Shown in pieces: positions 26,286 through 36,597 of a DNA stretch of 64,000 nucleotides. Origin of the DNA: Kitagawia praeruptora (Eukaryota; Streptophyta; Magnoliopsida; Apiales; Apiaceae); assembly GCA_037693485.1 (NCBI GenBank), contig CM075346.1:44438001-44502000 (forward strand). Direction: 5' to 3'. Each line of letters begins with the position of its first letter. Position 1 is the stretch's first letter. Below the pieces are notes generated by a model. The model did no database searches. It saw nothing but the letters and a program-made list of their open reading frames with translations, and had not been told where the DNA came from. Both the position numbers and the translations under genes were made by a program.

Positions 26286-27815
26286 TTAGCTTTTTCTTCC
26301 CCAAAATAAATTTAAATCCGTGTCCACAACCTTTTCCTTGCCTTTATTACGCCTATTAGCTTCTTGCTCATCCACCTTCTCCCCTTCAGTTGGGTTATCC
26401 TCCAGAATAGTTGGATGTGGAGTTGGGAAATTAGACGAAGCTGTCTTCACCAAGGAATTAATTGCATGACTAAACTGGGCTGCCATGGAACTTAATTGAA
26501 CCTGGAATGAATCATTTTGAATAAGTTGCAAATTTTTGATTTCTGCAATGGACTCATGGATATGTGGCAACTCGTTCTCCAGTGTTTGGATTCGTGCAAG
26601 GAGTCTGTTGTATCCCGTTCTGGTTACAGGTGCATGTGGTTGAGTATGTTGCCCACTCTCATGTCCTGCTCGTGTTTCTCTCAACTTTTGTCCAAAACTT
26701 CCACCGAGATGCGTATCTGCAAATGAAATCATCCTAGCCCCTTTGTCGGATGGTGCAATGAAAGTTCGTGAGCTTCCATCCTCTCGTGAAGCAAGTTACC
26801 GACCACTGGTAAAGAGTGGTAAATCTGGAAAAAGATCCAGGGATTTTCTCTCTAGGAGGTTAAACTTGAATGGATTAAATGGCACAAGACCCAAGTTTCC
26901 CTTGAATGTCTCGGGTTCGCTAGGTTTACTCCGTTTAGAATGAGGTAGAGCGGCTGATGTAGCAAACTCCTTATGTGGTGATGCTCTTACTGGTTTTGGT
27001 AACAACGGAAGTGGGACAGTTTTTAGATATTCAGTTAGGACTGTAGGCACATCCGTATAGCTCTTATTGCTTATGTAATTAATTACATTCGCCTTCATGG
27101 AAGAACATTCCACATCTCTACCATTGTCCAAGCGTATCCTGTCTGCATCACTCAAAAAATCATTTATTATTAGCTGCAAAAATCTTGGATATAGACATTT
27201 GACACTTTGAGTCTGGACATCCCTTGTTCCTAGTTGCTTTATCTTCAAAATGATTTGACCAAGCACTATCTTACCAAAATTAATCCTCAAATTATTGGCG
27301 ACCGCATACCCTATTATTTGAATGAATTCATATATTCGATCTAGATTTGTTCTTTCTGAGGAAAAAACATGGTTAAGAATGTGGAAGAAGAAATTCCAGT
27401 ACTGGGTTAGATATGTTCTAGAGAGATTACCAGTATTGAAATTACCATCTTGGTACCTCATAAGACGAAAGAACCCTTTAATCTGGTCAGGTGTAGGATC
27501 AGAAACGAGATTTTCCATAGGAAAATGAAGAATTCGATTAACATCTCGTTCAGTGACCCTAATCGACCTACCAAACAGTTGATAGGTGATTGCGCACCCG
27601 TCCTTTCAAGAAGTGTTAACCGCACTGCAATATAATTCACGCAAGGCATCATGGTTAAGCGGCACTGGTGTAACTAGAGCATAGCTAATTACTGAATGTT
27701 CATTCAGAAATTGTGCCCAAGCTCGAAACTGCTCATCCCGGATGGTGTTGATTTCCTGAATGGAAGTAGGATTAACTCTAGCAATCGAGAAGCTTCCCTG
27801 CAATGCCATTTTCAA
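26286..27815 (-). pseudogene. E3 accessory ORF resembling plant 'putative transposon protein' ORFs, two nonsense codons
   Basis: One reading frame of about 510 codons from ATG 27815 to the stop at 26286, broken by TGA at 27606-27608 and TAA at 26796-26798. All three pieces are in register. The N-terminal part has RAWAQFLNEHSV and FGRSIRVTERDVNRILHF. The middle is helical (YLTQYWNFFFHILNHV, CLYPRFLQLIINDFLSD). The C-terminal part is polar, with a stretch that may form a coiled coil (ARIQTLENELPHIHESIAEI) and a basic RRNKGKEK. The pattern of a 'YWNFFFHI...LYPRFLQ' core recalls uncharacterised ORFs in plant retroelements, from memory only. It sits where Athila elements may carry an env-like gene, but I see no signal peptide or membrane anchor. 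The function is unknown. Confidence 0.6.
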
Positions 27816-28223
27816 GACAGCTAGATTTTGAGATCTTTTCCCTGGGAGGTTGAAGTTTTCAGCAATTGTGTGTATATGCTCTGGATATCTGAAATGATGA
27901 TATTTAACACAGACAAAAGCTCATTGTTTATAAGGTTTCAAAGATTAGCGGGTTAGGTGTGATATAGTACAAGCTATGTACAAGCTATCCGCTTTCTTTT
28001 CTTCTTTTAGCTCCAGCCGTACTCTCTCTTTTGCCTCCAAAGTCCACCTCGAGCCTCACAATGCTCCTTTTTTTTTTCAACAACAAACATATTTGCATGG
28101 CCCTCTTCTAAATCAATTCAGTGAAGGCGGAGTATCCACTTTCTTGATTATGCCATCACGAAAAGTATCAAGGGTATTTTTCCTAGTTTTTTATCCTGCA
28201 CAAACAAAGAATCCTAAAAACAA
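27816..28223 (-). other. E3 spacer between gag/RT remnant and accessory ORF
   Basis: About 400 bases without a supported frame on either strand. The plus-strand 137-codon frame overlapping it (27976-28389) has no family resemblance and is antisense to the gag remnant at its end. Confidence 0.5.
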
Positions 28224-29756
28224 TTACAGAAAAATAAAAATAAAAATAAGAAAAGGTAGAACAACTCCCCTAACAGATTTCTCAAACCATTGGGTTGCCT
28301 CCAGCATAAACTCACCACCGGTTTTAAGAGTCTTTTTAGAAGTGATTTTTATCCTGCAAAAAGTCTCCAAACAAGCATTAGTAAAATAAAATATGACATT
28401 AATAAGCAACAACTGATTAAGTGCTTGTGTAATTTTGGAAAATTTTGTGATAAAACAACGATAAAATTCGACACCACGAAAAGATCGAACTCCCTTGACA
28501 TAAGGTGGAGGCTCTGGTGGTGGCTTTTCTTCACTCCTCACTTTCACTGGAGCCATTTGAACTACTTGGCTTATCACATCAAAGATTAAGGAGACACTTT
28601 CATCTTTTTCCCCTTCTTGAGAAACATGATCTACCACCAATATAAAACTCATACCGCTAACATCATTCATGGACCAATTAGATGCTTCTTTATTTTGTTT
28701 AAGCAAATTAATTACTTGAATTTCTTGGTTATGAACAATGTCACTAGAAATAAAAGCATGATGAGTTTCATTATCACCTAAGACCGTCTGATCAAGAGTG
28801 GAATTAAGCGGCTTCAAATCGGGTGTCGGTGGCTCACCTACGGAATCCTTAACAATGAATTTATGATCAAAAGAACTATCCTCAATTATGGTTTCATGCT
28901 CGGAACAAATGACATTCAATTTATTTAACATCTCTTCTGAAGAAAAATCCTTAACCAACTCATGCATTTCTCGATTAGTCTCGGGATTAAGTTCGAAATC
29001 CTCATTAAGAAGAGTCTCAATTTCACTATCCTCCAAACTCGACCATGTGACACTCTTATTGACTGGCTCAGTTTGGTCTAGACCATGATTCACGAGGGAT
29101 GGATTAGGTTCAGATATCAAATTATCTCCCTCATAAATGGTGTTGACTAACTGACTCATTTGAACCTCTAACTTAGATAAGGCTTGAGCATTAGAATTCA
29201 AAATCTGCCTATCTTGGGTCACGGTTTGCATGAAGGTTTGTTGGGATTTTATCAAATCCTCCGTGCTCTTTTCTAAAGAATTAAATCTCTCATCTGAATC
29301 ATTAAATTCAGGAGGGTTCAAAGGTTCCTGAATCAGGTTCAGATAAGGACTATGATTTTGAACAACAAAAGAGCTAGGATTGAGGTTTTCAAAGGAGGGT
29401 TGAGCATGAATTAAATGAGTTTGTGCTTCTAATAACGCCTCATTACTCCTTTCTAAAAAAATTACACCCTTATCCGAATCACTAAAGTTGCAGCTTAAAG
29501 ATGATTGAATTGGGTTTATATAAGGATCAATATTTTGAGTGTGATAAGAGTAATGATTTGGCTTTTGAAAAGAAGGTTGAGGATCTTGGTAGTTTTGGTC
29601 ATAATCTCATGAGAAATTTGTGTGATTTCCCCAACCGGGATTGTAGCTAGGTGCAAAATGGTCAGTCCTAAGGGTTTGTTGACACAAAGAATTATCTTGC
29701 TCAAATTCATAACAATTTGTAAACCCTTGAGTATAAGAATTATAATTTGACCACAT
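28224..29756 (-). pseudogene. E3 gag C-terminal remnant fused to an RT-thumb scrap
   Basis: A frame from ATG 29756 (MWSNYNSYTQGF) to the stop at 28224. It contains PGWGNHTNFS, then TGA at 29607-29609 where element D has TGG in NFSWDY. After about 300 mostly acidic codons with SLEKSTEDLIKSQQTFMQTV and LSKLEVQMSQLVNTI, typical of the Athila gag C-terminus, it passes abruptly into KGVRSFRGVEFYRCFITKF and SKITQALNQLL, the Ty3 RT thumb. The end reads through the conserved GGAGGCAACCCAAT (28291-28302 on the plus strand), which is also present after the ORF of D. The capsid N-terminus, protease and RT palm are missing, so this is an internal-deletion product. Confidence 0.7.
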
Positions 29757-30580
29757 TATTAATCACACAAAATAAGCACACAAAATAAACACTCAGAATA
29801 AAGGGTAAAAAAGCAAAAGAAATATTCTAGACCTAAGGTTCCCTAATAAAAATGAGCTAGACATTGCTCCTAACTTTAAGGACCACCAAAATTCGGTAAA
29901 TCAAGAATTATTCGAACCGATTTGGCCAGGTAGGTGCAAGCATTGCCAAGAGGCTAAACACCAGCCTAGACACCAAATCCTAATTGGCCAGGTAAGCTTT
30001 CGCTTGCCTAGACACCAAAAAGTCGAAATAATTAATGATTACTTCGTTTTTTAGGTACCTTCCTAATTGAGCACGAAATTCCTAGGGACAAACGTCTAAT
30101 TAATTTTATTAAAGTTTATTAAAATGAATGTAACAAACAATGATATATATACAAAAATGGTAAACAATTATGGATGCTTAACTACGTGTTTTAATCTAAA
30201 GAAAAGAAGAATTTAACGTACCTTTGGGTCCTCCAGCGATCACCACAATTTATAAGGTACGAAAAATTAAAAACAAAGAAATAAAAATCTAGATAATGTG
30301 CTCCTAAGTGATTAAATGCATGATGCAATAATTATGTATTTACAACTAATTTTTTTTGGGTTTTTTCAATTTTCAATTTTTTTGTGATTTTCTACAAATA
30401 AGAAGGCGAAAAGAGTGAGATACGGGTTACCGAAGCATGCTTCCAAAAATTCCAATTTTTCCACGCTCCGTGAGAAGATTCCCGAAATTCCAAACTTTCC
30501 TAAAAAAATGAAACAAAAATAAGGCAAGTGAAAGAAAACTAATCCGAAAAATTAAAACTTAAGGCGCGAAAAATAATTAA
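29757..30580 (-). other. E3 leader between primer site and first ATG
   Basis: About 820 bases, AT-rich, with no supported frame. In a full Athila element gag would begin here. A short inverted arrangement around GGCCAGGTAGGTGCAAGC / GGCCAGGTAAGCTTTCGC (about 29915-30020) was noticed but not interpreted. Confidence 0.5.
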
Positions 30581-30598
30581 TCCCCGGCAGCGGCGCCA
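30581..30598 (-). promoter_or_regulatory. E3 primer-binding site (Athila type)
   Basis: The minus strand reads TGGCGCCGCTGCCGGGGA, six bases from the right LTR. The same 18 bases form the primer site of element D. This class of site is used by Athila-like elements (tRNA-Asp type by family knowledge). Confidence 0.85.
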
Positions 30599-31969
30599 AA
30601 AACATGATGTGCTAAAAATAAACATTTTAAATTGCAAGCGCACGATCATCGTTTTAATATTTGAGATTCGATCCACAGAGACTATATATTTTTCGAGATC
30701 TTTAATTATTAATTTAGGCGAACTAGACACGAATTTTTTTAGAAAAGATTTAATTTATATAACTAATAAATAATGTAAAAAGACATTACAAGATTATTTT
30801 TAAAACTAAAGAAATGAATCGAGAGACAAGCTAAACAAACTTAACAAAACAAATGCCAAATAAACACTAAATAAGACACTAAAATTCACGAAGCAAATGA
30901 ACAGAAACAGGGACCAGGAAATCAAATTGAGAACTGAAAAAAAAAAAACTTAGAATTAATTCAAGTTACTGGGCCAAACTTTAGAATGCAACACAAAGTG
31001 AATAATGGGCCATAAAATGAGAGTGGGCTAGAAAACACAAATGGGCCAAGTAATAACCATGGGTTAAAACTAAAATCATGCAGATCAGGTTATTCAAAAT
31101 CCAAAGACAGGTAGTTAAATTAATTAATAATTACATTAATAATTAAACCACTAAATGACAATGATTACATAATGATTAAACTAATAAATGAAAACATGAG
31201 AATTACTAAGAAACATCACGAGCATAGAGTGAAAAAAACATGTAAATGGGCCAGAGAGTGAACATGAGCTAGAAATTAAAAACCAAGCAAATTAATTCTA
31301 CCACAATTACGTAACTAGTAGCACTACTAAGCAAATAGAGTAATTAATTAACACTAAACAAATAAAAATGAACTAGACAATTAAATAAAGATGGACTACT
31401 AAACAAATAGAGTAAATAATTAACACTAATTAGACTAATTAATTACTAGAAAAGATGGACTAATTATGCAAATTGAAAAGCACATACAAGTGAGTTGGGT
31501 CAAAAAATTAGTGATGGCTTAAATAGAATATATGGAGCAGTAAACATAGTAAAACAATGGTAAAAGAAAAATATAGGTCAACGAAATGACAAAAATAAAG
31601 TGGAGTAATTAAAGATTGGCGCGTGAACCAGAAAAACAAAATGGTGTGTGCAAGCAGACTAGTAAGAAATTATAGTGGTCGACTTGAATAACAAACGCCC
31701 GGACAGAAAACTAGTTTAAGCCGAGTTGTTCATTTGCCGAAAATTGTTAAGTGAAGCTGGCGAAAACAAGAAACTGGAGATGCTAAAAATTAAACAAAAG
31801 TAGATCTAACATTGAAATAAAGCTAGGCTCCTTTCATACAAGTAGTATAAACTTCTTTGTAATAAAAAAAAAATTCATAACCAAGATGTAAAATGAAGTG
31901 CAAAATGTTAGGAAATAGAGAAAGCTTGCAATAAAGAAGAAAGTGTTTACAAAATTTAAGAAGCAACTA

Positions 31970-32614
31970 CAGTAAAACCTCTATAAATTAATAATGTTGG
32001 GACCGGGAAATTTTATTAATTTAGCGAGATATTATTATATCGATAAATTAATAATTTATTAATTTAAAGAGGTTTTACGTATGACCTTTAAATTTTCAAG
32101 TCCAATGTACTATTTATAATGTATATTAGTTAGAAATGAAAAATAAATTACAAAAACAAGTTCCAAGGCACATTCTATTAATGTACATTCACAAATTAAT
32201 TGAATTTAAGGATGATTCAATAGCTTGGAACCGGTCACTCGGAAAGAAGCATTGTAAGCGGAAACAACTCTTCACAACTTTTTGTTGAAATATGAGAAGA
32301 CAATGCCCCAACTCTTAAGTGCAATGAGAAAATTTGAAGATGAAATCAATATAGATTTGAAGTTCAACAAAAAATAAGTGACAATAGATTCATGTTTTAC
32401 TAGACAATCTTAGAATTTGGAATCTTTTAGTAATTATTAATTTATTGTTTCGTTGGGATCAATATATATACACTGGGATTTCAAAAAAGTTATTATCTTA
32501 TTATTTTATCGATTGGGGTCCAATTTTGTACTGGTCCCAAGTTGGGACTGGACAAATTATTAATTTTATCGAGATTATTAATTTATCGAGTATTAATTTA
32601 TAGAGGTTTTACTG
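31970..32614. mobile_element. Emigrant-like (pogo/Tc1-mariner) MITE, 645 bp
   Basis: Perfect 24-bp terminal inverted repeats starting CAGTAAAACCTCTATAAATT, with TA duplications at 31968-31969 and 32615-32616. The repeat sequence matches my recollection of the Emigrant/Lemi1 pogo-like family. The E3 left LTR has the empty site GCAAC-TA-CAAAGG, so insertion and target duplication are directly visible. There is no transposase ORF. Confidence 0.92.
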
Positions 32615-33135
32615 TACAAAGGAAAAATGAAGGCTATAAAATCAAAACACAAAAGGAATCATCATACGGAAAAAAAAAGCAACATGAATTGGCTTAGAAA
32701 GAAAATAAAGCAAAGTGTTTGTTTGGGGTTGTCTCCCCGTGTGTCTCCCTCTGTTATCAAGTAGTGTCTATTTATAGGAATAGAATATAACTAGTTTACA
32801 TATGAAACAAAAGTTGTTTACATATGAAAAATCAAAGTCATCTCATGCTGCAGCTTTTCTTCTCTTTTTTCAAGATTCCCCCACCTGCTTTTGAAATATA
32901 AAGTCAAAGGTTTTGGGGTATATTTGAAATACTCCAATTTGCTCCAAACTCCTAATTTTTATTTTCTTCCTCTTTTATTTTAGCACTTTTTCTTCATCTT
33001 TTATCCTTCTTTGCACTTTATTTCTTTATTTTGTAATTTCTTTATTTTTTCTCGAATTTCCTGAAATGCAACAAAATAATTTATTAAAATACGAATTCAA
33101 GCAATAAATAGGTGATAAAAATATGCAAAAATATG

Positions 33136-33140
33136 CACTT
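33136..33140. repeat. Target-site duplication of Copia-2 (CACTT, left)
   Basis: CACTT is repeated exactly at 41212-41216. The uninterrupted sequence GCACTTATCA is seen in the E3 left LTR. Confidence 0.95.
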
Positions 33141-34429
33141 TGATACTCCTATGGTTTTGATGATCACATTCAGCAAGCTATTTGCTTGTAGTTTGATATA
33201 AAACATTGTGTTATGGTTGTACTAACTTGGTTTTGCAGGGTATACTAATTGTTTACAGAGAATATATACAGCAAGCCATTTGGTGTTACAACAGAGACAG
33301 TCTGGCAAGCCAGTTGCACACTGACAGTACAAACAGCAAGCCATTTCCAACTGCCAGAAATCCTGAAGATAATATCAAGACAAATTCTCATGGATGTAAT
33401 TCAGGAAATATATTGTAAGGACTCTTTATTATATAATACGTACACAATATATTCTAGAGCTCAAATCTTTTCAAATATATTTCTTTAAAACGTTTTATAA
33501 AACTTATGGGAGTTTCCTTATTTAAAAGATTTTCTTTCTTCAAAATCTCCTATACACGTTTTATATCTATACAAATCAGAAGGGTTATGTTTTCATCGAT
33601 TTCTTTCTTCTAAACCCTCTGTCTAACGTTCACAAGAACGTTTGTAAAATCTCTAACCAATTGAACGTTGGAAATTGATTCTAATCATTCGAATAATTGG
33701 TGATTGATTTTCTGAACGTTGGTGTGAAGCTTTATAAACCTGATTCTTGTGTTCATTCGTTGCTAACAATCCAGAGAAAAATATTCAAGCACACAAGAAC
33801 ACAAACAACTCAGTTTTCCATTGCTATATCTTTCATTCTCTCGAGCTCTTAATATATTATATACGTGCTATATCTTAAAGAGTTCATAGTTTGAGTTGTA
33901 TTCATCTATTGATTGTATTGTTCGAATTGTAAGGTTTAGTTGTTGGACAAGTTGGCTTGGGAACTAGGGTTTGGTGATCGTTGCTAGAGAAGTATACTTG
34001 GGAAGTATAGCTTAGAGAGCAAGTTCAGAAACAGGAGTTCAGCACGCCATTTGTCAACAGCTGGGATATAAGGGAGATATATTATTGTATCTTGTAATTG
34101 GTTTTATTTCAGTGATCAATAATATATTCTCTTACCAAGTTGGTAAGGGACCAGGACGTAGACCATAGGGGTTAGGGGTCGAACCTGGCTAAAAGTCTCT
34201 GTGTTCTTTATTTTCTGCTCTTTACTTACTGCTTGTATTTGGCTTACTGTTTATGCACTTTACTGCACTTATTGTCTTTACATTCAGCATACTGTTTGCA
34301 ATCAGCTTACCATTTGTCTCTGCATAAAACGAAATCAGTAAGCTGTTTCTGGTAATTTTTAAAATCGGACTTAGTTGAATATAGTTAGCCATTTACACCT
34401 ATTCACCCCCCTCTAGGTGTGCATTTTCA
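33141..34429 (+). repeat. Copia-2 5' LTR, 1289 bp
   Basis: TGATACTCC...GCATTTTCA. It contains three exact CAGCAAGC words (33171, 33269, 33334) and many near-copies toward its end (34040, 34285, 34303, 34336). A TATA-like CTTTATAAACC lies near 33731. The two frames at its start (33206-33418 and 33249-33488) are repeated in the other LTR and are not supported as genes. Confidence 0.95.
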
Positions 34430-34431
34430 TT

Positions 34432-34442
34432 TGGTATCAGAG
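34432..34442 (+). promoter_or_regulatory. Copia-2 primer-binding site
   Basis: TGGTATCAGAG, two bases after the LTR end; initiator tRNA-Met type. Confidence 0.92.
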
Positions 34443-34487
34443 ATTTGGTATACTAACAATTCTGTAACAGGAAAGTATTCGATCATA

Positions 34488-36572
34488 ATGGCTGAAAACT
34501 ATCCCGAAGGAAAATCTGATTTTAGGCCTCCACTTCTTCATGGCACACACAACTACCACTGGTGGAAAAGCAGCATGGAAACTCACTTATCTAGAGATCC
34601 ATTAGTTCTGAGAGTTGTGCAAAAAGGTCCATATGTCTTTCTTGATAAGGATGGCAAGCCAAAGGATGTTGATGATCTCACTCCAGATGAATTAATCAAA
34701 CTTGGCTATAATGGAAAGGCAAGGAGTTCTCTTATGAATGGTTTGAACCAGGCTGAATATGATAAAGTATCTTCACTCAAATCAGCAAAAGAAATGTGGG
34801 ATGCTTTGGAGACTTATCATGAAGGTTCGAAATCTCTAAAGAAGGTGAAACTTAGCAAGCTAATGAATGACTTTGGAAACTTCAAGCTTAATGAAGGTGA
34901 AACTATCAAGGATAGTCAAGCACGGTTTCAAGTTACTATTAACTCACTGAAGAGGCTTGGAAAATCTATACCACAAGATGAAATCAATATGAAGGTATTG
35001 AGTGTAGTACCATTTGTCTACGAAGCCAAAGTTACTACCTTGGAATCCTCACCACTTATTGATACTATGGATCACTTGGCTGTATTTGCTGAGCTAGAGC
35101 AATTTGAAAGCAAGATAAATGGAAATCAGGTGGGAAGTTCAAGTGTTAAAGCTCCAACAGAAGAGATGAAGAATATGGCTCTCCATTCTAAAAACAGCAA
35201 GCCAATTGAATCTTATGATGAATCTGATTCTGATGAGGAACTTGCACTTATTTCAAAGAAGATCAAGAGGCTGATAGAAAAGAAAAATATGATGAAAAGG
35301 GAAAGAGGTGGTTTCTACAACAACAAGAAAGGCTCAAAAGACTCTAAGGAGGAAACTTGCTTCGAATGTGGCAAGCTAGGCCATTATAAAAGGAATTGCT
35401 ACAAACTGAAGTCAAAACAGCCTACTGTTTTCAAGGATAAGAAGAAATCAAAGGCTCTACTGACTTGGAGTGATGATGATTCAGATTCTAGTGATGACTC
35501 AAGTGAAGAAATGGTGAACTTAGCACTTGTTGGAATCGAAGATGAATCTACTCAAGGAAATTCTGAAGGAGTCTATGCCGAAACTGATTCTGAAGAAGAT
35601 CAAAGTGAGGTAAATTCTTTTAATGATTATGTATCTTCAGATGATACTATGTTAGATACAATAACAATGCAGGAACATACAAATATAAGCACTGTGGAGT
35701 TCATGGAACTAAAGGCCGAAAAAGATGAGTTTGAAAAGACAAATGCTCATCTAAAGAAAATCATTTCTGATCTCATGACCCAAAAGACTCCAGCTAGAAA
35801 TGATGATAAAATGGTTATGGATCTAAAGGCAAAAGTCTCTCAACTTGAGGGAGTAAATCGTATGGTTCTAAAAAGAAATGATGTACTAATGGAGGAACTC
35901 AAAGAGAGAATGAATGAAATCAAAGGGCTCAGATCTGATGTTAAAATGAAAGACAAAACATTGGAATCATACAAGATGAAGGAATCTAGTCAAGCCGAAT
36001 CCTCAAAAACTGCTGAAAAGAGAGTTCAGCAAGCTGAACTCATCAAACAGCAAGCTGAAGTGATCACCCTCTTAGAAACAGAAGTTATAGATCTCAAGAA
36101 GGGCATGGAAACTTTTGTTCAAGGTGAAGACACTTTAAAAACAATGATGAAGAAGGCAAATGTACCTTTGGTCAAAGAAGGTGTTGGTCTAAACTTCAAC
36201 AAGAAAGATAAGGTGCTCAAATATGATGGAAGGAATGGCATTCCCTACAATTATGCTATGCCTTGGAAGACATGCAACAAATGTGGGGGAAAAGGACATC
36301 TGGAAAAGAATTGTGTGGTTCAAGTATATCATAAGACGAAAACAGCATACCAGAATAGATCAGTCAGACAGAAAACAGCATACCAGAATGGACCAGACAA
36401 GAGACAAACAGCATACCAGAATGCTTCTGGCAGAAGACAAACAGCTTACCAACAGAATGATCAGACCCCAAAAGTGGTCCAAATGTGGATCAAGAAATCT
36501 GATTTAAATGCTTTATATATTCTTGCTACTAACCAACCTGGACCCAAACCTATATGGGTACCAAAACATTGA
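34488..36572 (+). CDS. Copia-2 Gag polyprotein, intact 694 codons
   Basis: Forms the particle and binds genomic RNA. I start at ATG 34488 (MAENYPEGKSDF), which is where similarity to copia Gag begins; the frame is open upstream but runs into the LTR edge. The capsid region has HNYHWWKSSMETHL and AKEMWDALETYHEGS. Zinc knuckle 1, CFECGKLGHYKRNC, is at about residues 291-304 and knuckle 2, CNKCGGKGHLEKNC, at about 596-609, separated by acidic and predicted coiled-coil sequence. The C-terminal tail holds four QTAYQN-like repeats (about 36340-36460), each generated by a CAGCATACC word, and ends WVPKH. Two knuckles and a long Gag fit the SIRE lineage. The frame is fully open, unlike pol. Confidence 0.9.
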   Translation: MAENYPEGKSDFRPPLLHGTHNYHWWKSSMETHLSRDPLVLRVVQKGPYVFLDKDGKPKDVDDLTPDELIKLGYNGKARSSLMNGLNQAEYDKVSSLKSAKEMWDALETYHEGSKSLKKVKLSKLMNDFGNFKLNEGETIKDSQARFQVTINSLKRLGKSIPQDEINMKVLSVVPFVYEAKVTTLESSPLIDTMDHLAVFAELEQFESKINGNQVGSSSVKAPTEEMKNMALHSKNSKPIESYDESDSDEELALISKKIKRLIEKKNMMKRERGGFYNNKKGSKDSKEETCFECGKLGHYKRNCYKLKSKQPTVFKDKKKSKALLTWSDDDSDSSDDSSEEMVNLALVGIEDESTQGNSEGVYAETDSEEDQSEVNSFNDYVSSDDTMLDTITMQEHTNISTVEFMELKAEKDEFEKTNAHLKKIISDLMTQKTPARNDDKMVMDLKAKVSQLEGVNRMVLKRNDVLMEELKERMNEIKGLRSDVKMKDKTLESYKMKESSQAESSKTAEKRVQQAELIKQQAEVITLLETEVIDLKKGMETFVQGEDTLKTMMKKANVPLVKEGVGLNFNKKDKVLKYDGRNGIPYNYAMPWKTCNKCGGKGHLEKNCVVQVYHKTKTAYQNRSVRQKTAYQNGPDKRQTAYQNASGRRQTAYQQNDQTPKVVQMWIKKSDLNALYILATNQPGPKPIWVPKH

Positions 36573-36575
36573 GTT

Positions 36576-36597
36576 ATTTTTGTTTGTTTTGTAGATG
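36576..36597 (+). promoter_or_regulatory. Candidate 3' splice site at the Copia-2 gag/pol junction
   Basis: TTTTTGTTTGTTTTGTAG directly before ATGTGCC. An in-frame TAG (36592-36594) is the codon before the pol ATG, and pol is in the +1 frame relative to gag. The U-rich tract ending in AG would suit splicing of a subgenomic pro-pol RNA. No donor was identified. Confidence 0.35.

Larger units (their letters stand above)
30605..33140 (-). repeat. E3 right LTR (5' LTR), interrupted
   Basis: The partner of 23118-24997. It contains the 645-bp MITE and stops at CACTT where Copia-2 begins. The last bases (CACTT repeated, then ATCA) are at 41212-41220. Removing the MITE gives about 1.89 kb, matching the left LTR. 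Confidence 0.92.

Noticed and set aside
33206..33488. Two frames of 70 and 79 codons repeated exactly at 39996 and 40039
   Set aside because: They are the same LTR sequence of Copia-2 in two copies; no coding evidence.
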